Assembly (NCBI GenBank): GCA_028716765.1
Contig: JAQUPC010000065.1
Location: 1 to 12,458 of the forward strand
Length of the DNA stretch: 12,458 bases
From: Alphaproteobacteria bacterium
GTDB lineage: Bacteria; Pseudomonadota; Alphaproteobacteria; UBA9219
Direction: 5' to 3'
In this document: positions 1 to 6,832 of the stretch, piece by piece
How positions within the stretch are numbered: the stretch's first letter is position 1
Layout: every line of letters starts with the position of its first letter
Program-made: the position numbers and the translations under genes
Notes under the pieces: generated by a model
Seen by the model: only the letters and a program-made list of their open reading frames with translations
Told to the model about the DNA's origin: nothing
Database searches by the model: none

Positions 1-8
1 AACCTCTT

Positions 9-2036
9 CTAACGAAGAATTGCTTTCGCCGCCTTGACCACGGCGTCCGTGGTGATGCCGAAATGCTTGTAGAGGACATCGGCGGGAGCCGAGGCGCCGA
101 AGCCTTTCATGCCGATAAAGACGCCGTTTTCGCCGAGATAACGGTCCCAGCCCATGCGGATTCCCGCCTCCACGGCGATGCGCGGCGCGGAACCCAAAAC
201 TTCACGGCGATAGGCTTCGTCCTGCTTGTTGAACAGGCTCCAGCACGGCATCGAAACCACGGCGGCCTTGATGCCGTCTTTTTGAAGCTGTTTCCGCGCC
301 TCGATCGCCAGCATGACTTCGGAACCGGTGGCGAGCAGCGTGACATCGCGCGTGCCTCCATCGGCCTCCTCGATCACATAGGCGCCTTTGGCGCACATGT
401 TGTCATTTGTTTCCTCGCCGAGGCAAACGGTAGGCAGGCCCTGACGCGACAGGGCCAGAAGGCTCGGCGCGTCGTGGCTCCGCAGCGCCAGCTGCCAGCA
501 TTCGGCCGTTTCGACGCCGTCCGCCGGGCGGAACACAAGCAAATCCGGAATAGCGCGCAACGCCGCCAGATGCTCGACCGGCTGGTGCGTCGGGCCGTCT
601 TCGCCAAGCCCGATGCTGTCGTGCGTCATCACGAACACGACGCGTTGCTTCATCAGCGCGGCAAGGCGGATTGAAGGACGGCAGTAATCGGCGAATTGCA
701 TAAACGTGCCGCCGTAGGGGATCACGCCGCCGTGCAGCGCCATGCCGTTCATGGCCGCGGCCATGCCGTGTTCGCGCACGCCGAAATGGATATAGCTTCC
801 CTTGTAAGTTGGCGCCGTGATGGGGCCGAAGCCTTTGACCGCCGTGTTGTTGGACGGCGTCAGGTCGGCCGAGCCGCCGATCATCTCCGGCATAAGCGGA
901 AGAAGGGCCGTGAGCACGGCGCCGGACGATTGCCGCGTGGCAGCCTTGGGGGCCCCGGCGGCGATTTTTTTCTTCAATTGCAGGATGACGTCATCGAACG
1001 CTTCCGGCAAATCGCCCCGCATCGCGCGGTCGAACTCCTGACGCTGGCCCGACGCGGCGTGGCGCTTTTCCCAGGCCTGACGGATGGACTCGCCGCGTTT
1101 TCCGGCGTCACGCCACGCTTTGAGAATATCGCCGGGAATGACGAACGGCGGTGCGTCCCATCCCAGATGCTTGCGCGCGGCGGCGATCTCGTCGGGGCCG
1201 AGCGGCGCGCCGTGGCAGCCGTGCGTGTCCTGCTTGTTGGGCGCGCCGTAGCCGATGATCGAACGGCAGGCGATGATGGAAGGTTTGTCCGTAACGGCCA
1301 GCGCCGCTTCGGTCGCCTTGGCGATGGACGCAGGGTCGTGCGCGCCCGCCGTTTGCACGTGCCAGCCGTAGGCGGCAAAGCGCGCCAGAACGTCTTCGGT
1401 AAACGAAAGCGAGGTCGGCCCGTCGATGGAAATTTTGTTGTCGTCGTAATAGACGATCAGGCGGCCGAGTTTCAGGTGACCCGCCAGCGAGGCGGCCTCG
1501 TGGCTGATGCCTTCCATAAGGTCGCCGTCCGAGGCGATGACGAACGTGCGGTGGTCAACAAGGCCGCCGCCGAAACGGGCGTTCAGTATGCGCTCGGCCA
1601 GCGCGAAACCGACGCTGTTGGCGATGCCTTGTCCTAAGGGGCCGGACGTGTTCTCGACGCCGAGGGACACGTCATGCTCCGGATGGCCGGGCGTAAGGCT
1701 CCCCAACTGGCGGAAATTCTTTATTTCCTCGATCGTCATCATCGGATAGCCCGCAAGATACGTCAGCGCGTACATCAGCATCGAGCCGTGGCCCGCCGAC
1801 AAGATGAACCGGTCGCGATCCGGCCAGTCAGGGCGGGTGGGGTCAAAACGCAAATATTTTGTCCACAATACCGTCGCCACGTCCGCCATGCCCATCGGCA
1901 TGCCGGGGTGGCCGGATTTGGCCTTTTCGACGGCGTCCATGGCCAGAGCGCGTATGGCGTTGGCCATTTTTTCGTGAAGGGGATCGGAAGCGGGGGAACA
2001 ACAGCAGGAGCAGGAGGCAACGGCGGGCGAAGACAT
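9..2036 (-). CDS. tkt: Transketolase
   Basis: Thiamine-diphosphate enzyme that moves two-carbon ketol units between sugar phosphates in the non-oxidative pentose phosphate pathway; cytoplasmic. Visible family motifs in order: SGHPGMPMG (His43), AGHGSM (His83), GPLGQG (132-137), the ThDP/metal motif SDGDLMEG with the downstream Asn200, CHGAP (His275), GSADLTPSN (388-396), FGVREHG with the catalytic Glu422, and [12 protein letters not shown]. The length of 675 residues fits the family. The frame stays open to a GTG at 2078, but that codon has no spaced Shine-Dalgarno, so I chose ATG 2036, preceded by a weak GAGA. The core homology begins only at [13 protein letters not shown] (residue 24), so the first 23 residues, with four Cys among residues 9-13, are an odd extension. 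The gene diverges from the DUF4164-zapA unit. Function is near certain; the start is less so. Confidence 0.97.
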   Translation of the reverse strand: MSSPAVASCSCCCSPASDPLHEKMANAIRALAMDAVEKAKSGHPGMPMGMADVATVLWTKYLRFDPTRPDWPDRDRFILSAGHGSMLMYALTYLAGYPMMTIEEIKNFRQLGSLTPGHPEHDVSLGVENTSGPLGQGIANSVGFALAERILNARFGGGLVDHRTFVIASDGDLMEGISHEAASLAGHLKLGRLIVYYDDNKISIDGPTSLSFTEDVLARFAAYGWHVQTAGAHDPASIAKATEAALAVTDKPSIIACRSIIGYGAPNKQDTHGCHGAPLGPDEIAAARKHLGWDAPPFVIPGDILKAWRDAGKRGESIRQAWEKRHAASGQRQEFDRAMRGDLPEAFDDVILQLKKKIAAGAPKAATRQSSGAVLTALLPLMPEMIGGSADLTPSNNTAVKGFGPITAPTYKGSYIHFGVREHGMAAAMNGMALHGGVIPYGGTFMQFADYCRPSIRLAALMKQRVVFVMTHDSIGLGEDGPTHQPVEHLAALRAIPDLLVFRPADGVETAECWQLALRSHDAPSLLALSRQGLPTVCLGEETNDNMCAKGAYVIEEADGGTRDVTLLATGSEVMLAIEARKQLQKDGIKAAVVSMPCWSLFNKQDEAYRREVLGSAPRIAVEAGIRMGWDRYLGENGVFIGMKGFGASAPADVLYKHFGITTDAVVKAAKAILR

Positions 2037-2143
2037 CGGGGAAATCTCATGTCCGGAAATGAAAATAGACAGCGGCACCTTGCCGAAAATGCAGGGTTAA
2101 CGCAACCCGTTAAAACGGAGCATTGGTAAGGCTTTTCGGGTGC

Positions 2144-2166
2144 GCAAGGCTGTTGACGGGCCTTGC
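2144..2166. promoter_or_regulatory. Inverted repeat around the -35 box of the DUF4164-zapA promoter
   Basis: GCAAGGC (2144-2150) and GCCTTGC (2160-2166) form a perfect 7-bp inverted repeat with a 9-base spacer that contains the TTGACG -35 candidate. No T-run follows, so it is not a terminator. A regulator binding here could block RNA polymerase. That role is inference from position only. Confidence 0.4.
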
Positions 2167-2181
2167 CCTATTGCTTAGGGT
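2153..2181 (+). promoter_or_regulatory. Candidate sigma-70 promoter for the DUF4164-zapA unit
   Basis: TTGACG (2153-2158), a 17-base spacer and TAGGGT (2176-2181) lie about 30 bases ahead of the first start codon. The -35 box is close to consensus and the -10 box is weak. A short repeat, CCCTA/TAGGG, overlaps the -10 region. Confidence 0.45.
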
Positions 2182-2212
2182 GGGAAGGACGCATCAGATC
2201 TGGAGACGCGCG

Positions 2213-2437
2213 ATGAAACGCCTCAAAAACGCCCTTGAACAACTGGACGAAATGATTTCTTCGCTTGAAGACCGGATCGGGTTGGACACGTCGTCCCGCC
2301 GCGAGGCCCAGAAAAAACAGGACGAGGTTTTGAAGCAAAGCCGCGCCCGCGAGGCCCAGGCGCTCGCCGTGACCCAGAAGGTCGCCGCCCGTCTCGATAA
2401 GACCATCCAGCATGTCGAAACCGTTTTGAGAGGTTGA
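2213..2437 (+). CDS. Small coiled-coil protein, DUF4164-like, cotranscribed with zapA
   Basis: A 74-residue, highly charged, helix-only protein with no Cys and no membrane segment. It shows heptad-like spacing of Leu/Ile/Val (LKNALEQLDEMISSLEDRI early, VAARLDKTIQHVETVL late) and a central stretch rich in Gln, Lys, Arg and Glu, so it should form a coiled coil. In alphaproteobacteria a short coiled-coil gene of the DUF4164 type commonly lies directly before zapA, which is the basis for the family call. I chose ATG 2213 because GGAG (2202-2205) sits 7 bases upstream; an in-frame upstream extension to 2123 lacks family character. The stop lies 2 bases before the zapA ATG, so the two are probably translationally coupled. 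A role next to ZapA in division is inferred from location only. Confidence 0.75.
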   Translation: MKRLKNALEQLDEMISSLEDRIGLDTSSRREAQKKQDEVLKQSRAREAQALAVTQKVAARLDKTIQHVETVLRG

Positions 2438-2439
2438 TC

Positions 2440-2778
2440 ATGGCCAAAACCGCCGCTGCGTCCTCAAGCGCCACGAAAGTCGCCGTCACTCTCCGGGGCC
2501 GCGAGTATTTTGTTTCCTGCGATACCGGCGAGGAGCTGAGATTGAAGGAGATCGTCCGGCAGGTCGAAAGCACGCTGAACGAGGCCGCCGCCAAGAGCAG
2601 CAGCGCTTCGGAGGCCCGCCTGTTCATGCTGGCCTGCCTTTTGCTGGCGGACGAGCTGATCGAAACCCGCCGCATTGCCAGCCGCACGACGCGCGCCGAG
2701 GAAGACATTATGGTCGCGGCGGTCGAGCATTTGCGCCAGCGTGTCGCCACGATCGCCCAGCAAGTCGGGCGGGCGTAG
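2440..2778 (+). CDS. zapA: Cell division protein ZapA
   Basis: ZapA is a small FtsZ-binding protein that crosslinks FtsZ filaments and stabilises the Z-ring. This 112-residue product has the family layout: a low-complexity Ala/Ser start, a beta-rich head (VAVTLRGREYFVSC, about 14-27), a charged helix (EELRLKEIVRQVESTL) and the signature SEARLFMLACLLLADEL (about 57-73), followed by a C-terminal coiled-coil helix that mediates dimer and tetramer contacts. ATG 2440 is preferred over the in-frame TTG at 2434 because GAGAGG (2428-2433) lies 6 bases upstream of it and would overlap the TTG. The DUF4164-like gene ends 2 bases before. Downstream, zapA converges on the aminotransferase with 46 bases between stops, leaving no room for the 6S RNA gene often found after zapA. 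Confidence 0.9.
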   Translation: MAKTAAASSSATKVAVTLRGREYFVSCDTGEELRLKEIVRQVESTLNEAAAKSSSASEARLFMLACLLLADELIETRRIASRTTRAEEDIMVAAVEHLRQRVATIAQQVGRA

Positions 2779-2804
2779 GTTCTCACGAAAATTTCCCGCC
2801 CTTT
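2767..2804 (+). terminator. Weak candidate terminator after zapA
   Basis: GGGCGGG (2767-2773) pairs perfectly with CCCGCCC (2795-2801), followed by TTTGTAT. The loop is long (21 bases) and contains the zapA stop codon, and the T-run is short, so termination here is only plausible. It lies between two converging genes, where a terminator is expected. Confidence 0.35.
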
Positions 2805-2824
2805 GTATAAAAGGCCTCGCGCGC

Positions 2825-4225
2825 CTATCGCGGCCGCGCTTGATGCAGCGCCTTTTTCATTCTCACGATGCCCTGCACGATCTCTGGCGCCGGGAGAGCG
2901 TAACTCAGGCGCAGATAGTTGTCTTCCTCCCTCGAGCCGCACCATTGTCCCGGAATTGTTTCAATGTTGTGATCTTTGAACAATTCATAAAGATCGAAAT
3001 CGCACTCAATCGGCGCACTATATAGTCCTGAGCCGCGCAGAACATTAATGCCCTCGCGAAGCCTGACATAATGGAAAAATCCCGCTTCGGGCCGGGTTAA
3101 AACCTCAAGCTCTTTCACGCCGCCTGACAACAGCTTTACGGCGGACTGCGTCCCGCCCGTGATGGCCGCAACGTCCTTGATCATGCGTTGGCCGTTGGGC
3201 GTTTCCATGCATGACGGCTCGACCCCGTCGATGAGCGAGCGCATCAGAAGCTCGCCGTAACGGTGCGCTTCGCGAAGCTTTTGAAGATGCGCCTCGCGCT
3301 CGCGGGTTTCCGCCTTGCCCGTGGAAAAAGCGTATTGAAGGGCCTTCATGGCGGTGATGTTGGGCTGGTAACAATTGTGGACGACGCCAAGGTTGATTTT
3401 GTGCGCATCGTTCGGATTGCATATAACAAGACCGCCCCGAATAGCGGGCAAACCGATTTTGGAAAGGCCCAAAAGAACATAGGTCCAGTCGAACATCCTT
3501 TCGTCGGCCATAAGGCTAACGGGCTTTCGGACTTCGTCGTATTCAAGGCCGTAATAGACCATGTCGTCGATCACGCGCAGGAAGGCCGGACCGTAGGCGT
3601 CGTACCATTTCTGATCGGTGCTATGGCGCCTTTCCATGATCGTGTTGTATCTGAAAATGATCTCGGAAAGAATTTTCGTCTCGTCCTCGCCGCGCACAAG
3701 ACCCAACGGGTTGTTGGGGTTGCTGTCGAAATAAACCGTGGCAATTCGATTCTCCGAATGGAGAATTTCTTCCAGAGAGTGTGCCAGTTCTTTCAGATTC
3801 AATTGCCAGCCGTTTTTCACATCTCTGTGTATTTTGACGATTTCAAACCCTTTTTTGCGAAGCGGTTCGATAAACAGGCCGTAGGTCGGGACCGGCAAGA
3901 TAGCAACCGGAACGGCCTGCGGCCTTTTTGTGTTTGCGCAAAACTTTTTGAAGCGCTCGGCGATTATGTCCAGAATCGCCGCAAAGCCCTGGGTCGTTCC
4001 CGCCGTCATGGCCATACAATCGGGCCCTACGCCGTCCCACCCCTCCCGTTTGAGCCCCATTTGGTCAAGAAAGTCCGAGCTGTCGCCAAGAAGTTTGGCC
4101 ATGCGGGCCCGCGAGTAATTCCAGTAGCTGGCCATTTCCCTGTCGGAAACCTTGAGGGCATGCCGCGCGGCGGCCTTGAAGGCGAAACAGGGGTTGCCTT
4201 GCGAAAATTCGATTAACCCGGCCAT
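2825..4225 (-). CDS. PLP-dependent aminotransferase, class I/II (fold type I)
   Basis: A 466-residue cytoplasmic enzyme with the residues of an aspartate-aminotransferase-fold transaminase: TAGTTQG (74-80, cofactor phosphate region), PVPTYG (111-116), NPNNPLG (169-175), IDDMVYYG (219-226) with the Asp that contacts the pyridine nitrogen, and GLSKIGLPAIRGG (253-265), where Lys256 should form the Schiff base and Arg263 matches the phosphate-binding Arg. A late Arg in NYLRLSYALP fits the substrate-carboxylate Arg. It is longer than the usual ~400 residues, and the helix-rich stretch around 180-215 accounts for part of the excess. The amino donor and acceptor cannot be read from sequence. ATG 4225 has a weak GGGA upstream. 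It lies 127 bases downstream of tag on the same strand, behind a possible promoter of its own. Confidence 0.85.
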   Translation of the reverse strand: MAGLIEFSQGNPCFAFKAAARHALKVSDREMASYWNYSRARMAKLLGDSSDFLDQMGLKREGWDGVGPDCMAMTAGTTQGFAAILDIIAERFKKFCANTKRPQAVPVAILPVPTYGLFIEPLRKKGFEIVKIHRDVKNGWQLNLKELAHSLEEILHSENRIATVYFDSNPNNPLGLVRGEDETKILSEIIFRYNTIMERRHSTDQKWYDAYGPAFLRVIDDMVYYGLEYDEVRKPVSLMADERMFDWTYVLLGLSKIGLPAIRGGLVICNPNDAHKINLGVVHNCYQPNITAMKALQYAFSTGKAETREREAHLQKLREAHRYGELLMRSLIDGVEPSCMETPNGQRMIKDVAAITGGTQSAVKLLSGGVKELEVLTRPEAGFFHYVRLREGINVLRGSGLYSAPIECDFDLYELFKDHNIETIPGQWCGSREEDNYLRLSYALPAPEIVQGIVRMKKALHQARPR

Positions 4226-4249
4226 TGCGTTTTCCCGTAATTACGTTCT

Positions 4250-4277
4250 TTTATAATTGGGTCTCTATGCTGGAAAA
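4250..4277 (-). promoter_or_regulatory. Weak candidate promoter for the aminotransferase
   Basis: On the minus strand, TTTTCC (4277-4272), a 16-base spacer and TATAAA (4255-4250) lie about 25 bases before the aminotransferase start. The -10 box is good and the -35 box poor. The gap from tag makes an independent promoter plausible. Confidence 0.35.
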
Positions 4278-4306
4278 CGTTTTTAAACGAAAACACCGCA
4301 TTCCAG
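4270..4306. repeat. Nested inverted repeats in the tag-aminotransferase gap
   Basis: The outer pair is CTGGAA (4270-4275) and TTCCAG (4301-4306), perfect over 6 bp. Inside is the near-perfect palindrome CGTTTTTAAACG (4278-4289). The structure overlaps the -35 region of the candidate aminotransferase promoter, so it could be an operator. No protein is implied by the sequence. Confidence 0.45.
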
Positions 4307-4352
4307 ACGCGTGAAATTTCATGCCCACTATAGCGATGGATACTGAAAGTAT

Positions 4353-4898
4353 TTAACGATTTTTTCTGCGCGATTCTTTCCGTGTGGCCTTGGTTATCGC
4401 CTTGTAAATCAAACAACTTTTCTTGTGCGCGCCCGGCAAAAGGCCGACGCCCATCAGAAACTCATTGACGATCTCCGGCCCCGTAAAGACGAATTGTTGC
4501 TTGAACAGTTTGACCCACGCGGCCTTCGGTTGCGGGTGGTGCGCCGCCAGCCATTTGGCGAATCCGCCGTGCGTTTTGCGGAGGTCCACAACGCGCCGCG
4601 CGTTTTCGATGACGGCTTCGATCTTGCGCCGGTTGCGGATGATCGATGCGTCCTTGAGAAGCCGCGCAACGTCGCGCGCGCCGTAGGCCGCGACTTTGGC
4701 TGGCGCGAAACGATCGAACGCCGCGTTCAGCGCCTTGCGCTTTTTCATCACGATGTCCCACGACAAGCCCGCCTGCATGATCTCAAGCGCAAGGCGTTCG
4801 AACAGCACGCGCTCGTTATTCGTGGGAAAACCGTATTCCGTGTCGTGGTAACGGGCGTGGAGAGGCCGGGAGCGGGAATAAGCGCAATACCAAGACAT
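4353..4898 (-). CDS. tag: DNA-3-methyladenine glycosylase I
   Basis: Base-excision repair enzyme that removes 3-methyladenine from alkylated DNA. The 181-residue product has the helix-hairpin-helix fold signature and the zinc-snap ligands: Cys5, His18 (in ARYHDTEYG), and His158/Cys162 (HKKSC, the H-x3-C pair). The catalytic-region Glu39 and the base-stacking motif QAGLSW (42-47) are present, as are IIRNRRKIEAVIENA (86-100) and FVFTGPEIVNEFLMGVGL. The usual EWG is EYG here. The start MSWYCAYS aligns with the normal N-terminus, so ATG 4898 is right even though no Shine-Dalgarno precedes it: the bases upstream are C-rich and belong to the arm of a large palindrome (4899-4966). It lies 73 bases downstream of the RNase J gene and is probably cotranscribed with it. 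Confidence 0.93.
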   Translation of the reverse strand: MSWYCAYSRSRPLHARYHDTEYGFPTNNERVLFERLALEIMQAGLSWDIVMKKRKALNAAFDRFAPAKVAAYGARDVARLLKDASIIRNRRKIEAVIENARRVVDLRKTHGGFAKWLAAHHPQPKAAWVKLFKQQFVFTGPEIVNEFLMGVGLLPGAHKKSCLIYKAITKATRKESRRKNR

Positions 4899-4966
4899 CG
4901 GGACACGGGGGACGGGGTTCGGGAATAAAAATATACAAAATCCCTTACCCCTTGTCCCGTATCCCG
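4899..4966. repeat. Palindromic element with tandem 7-base arms, filling the RNase J-tag gap
   Basis: Two 26-base arms (4899-4924 and 4941-4966) flank a 16-base AT-rich spacer. In RNA from the minus strand they give 20 Watson-Crick pairs, one G-U pair and five mismatches. Each arm is built from 7-base units: CGGGACA, CGGGGGA, CGGGGTT, CGGGAAT on the left and the complementary-type units TCCCTTA, CCCCTTG, TCCCGTA, TCCCGTG on the right. The element begins immediately next to the tag ATG and ends 5 bases before the RNase J stop codon. It is not a standard terminator, since tag coding sequence rather than a U-run follows the hairpin. Confidence 0.8.
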
Positions 4967-4971
4967 TGCTC

Positions 4972-6651
4972 CTAAATCCTCACCACATGCACTTCCAATA
5001 CCGGCTTTTTGCCATGTTTTTCAAGCAGATAGCGCCGGATGGTTTTTGTGACCGCAAGCTTGACGGCCGCATCGTCCATGCGCGCGGATTTGGCCATGCC
5101 TTCAAGGGCGTCGAGCGCCTCGGCGATTACTTCTTCCCGTAGAGAGCCGACGCGATGCTCGTCCTCGATGCCGAGCAGCGTCACCTGCGGATCCTGCGCC
5201 GCCATACCGCGCGGATCGAGCGCCAGCGTAATAACCGCCGCGCCGTTGTAGCTCATCTTGCGCCGGTGCTTGATCGTGTCGCGGTCGAGCGCGCGCAGCA
5301 CCTTGCCGTCGAGCCCGAGTTTGCCTACAGGCACTTCGGCCACTTTTTCATGAAGGCCGGGGCCGAGGCGGATGATCTCGCCGTTGGCCGGAATAATGGA
5401 AAAGGGAACTTGCTGTTTGCGCGCGATGCGCGCGTGTTCGGTTTGGTGCCTGAGTTCGCCGTGCACCGGCACGGCAAGACGCGGGCGCGTCCATTCGTAA
5501 AGCCGCGCCATGTCGTCCTGCGAGGAATGGCCCGAAACGTGGACGGGCTCCGTCGCCCACGTCAGCGCCTTGATGCCCTGCGCCAGCAGCTGATTCTGCA
5601 CGCGCGCGATGGCGCGTTCGTTGCCGGGAATCTCGCGCGAGGAAAAGATGACGATGTCTTTTTCGTCCAGCTCGACGGCCGGATGGTTGAAGGCCGCGAT
5701 GCGCGCCAGAGCCGCGCGCGGCTCACCCTGGCATCCGGTGCAGACCATGACGATCTTGTCGCGCGGCGCCTGCATGGCTTCATGTTCGCTCAGAAACCGG
5801 CTGAACTCCGGCAGATAGCCGCAGGCCTCGGCGATCTCGGCGTTGCGCCACAGCGAGCGCCCTACAAGCGCGACGTAGCGGCCATGCTCCTCGGCGGCTA
5901 CGCAAATGGACTTGAGCCGCGCGATGCTGCTGGAAAAGCAGGTGACGATAATGCGCGTGCGCATCTTGCCGAACAAGCGGCGGAACCCTTCCTGAACGAT
6001 GATTTCCGAGCCGGTGTGGCCGGGCTCAAGCGCGCCCGTGGAATCGCCGACCAGCGCCAGAAGATTTTCCTTGCCCAGCTCCTTCAGGCGCGCTTCGTCG
6101 GTCAGGCCGCCCACGATGGGATCGGCGTCGAATTTCCAGTCGCCCGTGTGCAAGACCGCGCCGTGCTGCGTCGTAATCAGCACCATGTGCGATTCGGGCA
6201 CCGAGTGCGTCACGGGGATCATCTCGCCCTTGAAGGGGCCGAGATCGAACCCGCCGCCGAGCGGCAACTCGACGATCTTCACCTGGCCTTTCATCCCGGC
6301 CTGCGCCAGTTTGGAGCGGATCATCTCGGCCGTAAGTTTGGTGGCGTAGATGGGGCAACGCAGTTGCGGCCACAGGTATTCGATAGCCCCCAAATGGTCT
6401 TCGTGACCGTGCGTGATGACCATGCCGAGCAAATCGTCGCGCCGTTCGGCGATGAAGGAAATGTCGGGGGTGATGACCTCAATGCCGGGCGCGTTCTCGT
6501 CGGGGAACATCACGCCGCAATCGACCATCAGCCACTTGCCGGCGGTGCCGTAAAGATTGAGGTTCATGCCGATTTCGCCGCAGCCGCCGAGCGGCAGAAA
6601 CCACAGCGCGTCTTCGGGCGGGCGATAGGGGTCTTTTTTCTGTGTTTTCAT
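4972..6651 (-). CDS. rnj: Ribonuclease J
   Basis: Metallo-beta-lactamase/beta-CASP ribonuclease with 5'-3' exo- and endonuclease activity, acting in mRNA decay and rRNA processing. The 559-residue length matches the family. Motifs in order: GGCGEIGMN (22-30), DCGVMFP (44-50), the zinc motif HGHEDH (81-86), VTHS (His149), HTGDWKFD (168-175), GDSTGALEPGHTGSE (202-216), the beta-CASP segment VTCFSSSIARLKS, CTGCQGEPRAALARIA, HVSGHSSQ (371-378) and VPVHGELRH (His397). Basic C-terminal residues end in VVRI. ATG 6651 is supported by AAAGGA about 11-12 bases upstream, a slightly long spacing, and by the conserved motif beginning at residue 22. In many alphaproteobacteria it directly follows coaX; here two unknown genes separate them. 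tag follows across a palindromic gap. Confidence 0.95.
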   Translation of the reverse strand: MKTQKKDPYRPPEDALWFLPLGGCGEIGMNLNLYGTAGKWLMVDCGVMFPDENAPGIEVITPDISFIAERRDDLLGMVITHGHEDHLGAIEYLWPQLRCPIYATKLTAEMIRSKLAQAGMKGQVKIVELPLGGGFDLGPFKGEMIPVTHSVPESHMVLITTQHGAVLHTGDWKFDADPIVGGLTDEARLKELGKENLLALVGDSTGALEPGHTGSEIIVQEGFRRLFGKMRTRIIVTCFSSSIARLKSICVAAEEHGRYVALVGRSLWRNAEIAEACGYLPEFSRFLSEHEAMQAPRDKIVMVCTGCQGEPRAALARIAAFNHPAVELDEKDIVIFSSREIPGNERAIARVQNQLLAQGIKALTWATEPVHVSGHSSQDDMARLYEWTRPRLAVPVHGELRHQTEHARIARKQQVPFSIIPANGEIIRLGPGLHEKVAEVPVGKLGLDGKVLRALDRDTIKHRRKMSYNGAAVITLALDPRGMAAQDPQVTLLGIEDEHRVGSLREEVIAEALDALEGMAKSARMDDAAVKLAVTKTIRRYLLEKHGKKPVLEVHVVRI

Positions 6652-6658
6652 GGGACGC

Positions 6659-6674
6659 GGGTTCCTTTCAACCC
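6659..6674 (-). promoter_or_regulatory. Small hairpin holding the rnj ribosome-binding site in its loop
   Basis: On the minus strand GGGTT and AACCC form a 5-bp stem with the 6-base loop GAAAGG, which contains most of the likely Shine-Dalgarno. The stem is short, so it may be chance. If real, it would present or hide the ribosome-binding site of the RNase J gene. Confidence 0.35.
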
Positions 6675-6679
6675 TCTGA

Positions 6680-6699
6680 TATACAAACTTTTTTGTATA
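6680..6699. promoter_or_regulatory. Perfect 8-bp inverted repeat upstream of rnj
   Basis: TATACAAA (6680-6687) and TTTGTATA (6692-6699) are separated by 4 bases. It lies in the 181-base AT-rich divergent gap between rnj and the unknown plus-strand gene, 29 bases upstream of the rnj start. This suits a dimeric-regulator operator or overlapping -10-like hexamers (TATACA on both strands). I found no convincing -35 box for rnj beside it. Confidence 0.4.
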
Positions 6700-6749
6700 A
6701 GTCTCTAGTTATTTTACGGTTTATGAACATTTCGAAAGTATTATGGGCA

Positions 6750-6779
6750 TTGGATGTATCCCCGATAACAGAGTACAAT
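6750..6779 (+). promoter_or_regulatory. Candidate sigma-70 promoter for the unknown plus-strand gene
   Basis: TTGGAT (6750-6755), an 18-base spacer and TACAAT (6774-6779) precede the ATG at 6833 and predict a leader of roughly 45 bases. Both hexamers are close to consensus. The gene therefore appears to be transcribed on its own, away from rnj. Confidence 0.5.
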
Positions 6780-6832
6780 TTGTAAAGAAACAGATAATAA
6801 AATTTTCAGCAAGAATTTTTGAGGGTGTTCCC

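Noticed and set aside
63..1637. Long plus-strand open frames opposite transketolase
   Set aside because: They mirror a gene with intact catalytic motifs on the minus strand; their Arg/His/Gln-rich translations are typical of antisense shadows in GC-rich DNA.
2097..2113. TTAA pair in the tkt-zapA gap as a CtrA site
   Set aside because: The two TTAA half-sites are 9 bases apart rather than the 7 of the CtrA consensus, and the second lacks the expected flanking base.
2123..2212. Upstream extension of the DUF4164-like gene
   Set aside because: It would cross the candidate promoter and lies before a well-spaced GGAG; its hydrophobic translation does not fit the coiled-coil protein.
4899..4966. 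The rnj-tag palindrome as an ordinary intrinsic terminator
   Set aside because: No U-run follows the 3' arm; it is followed directly by the tag start codon, and the U-rich part is in the loop.
5155..6708. 517-codon plus-strand open frame opposite rnj
   Set aside because: It lies over a complete RNase J with all metal-binding motifs, and its translation is Arg/His/Ala-rich with no domain signal. Long antisense frames are common at this base composition.
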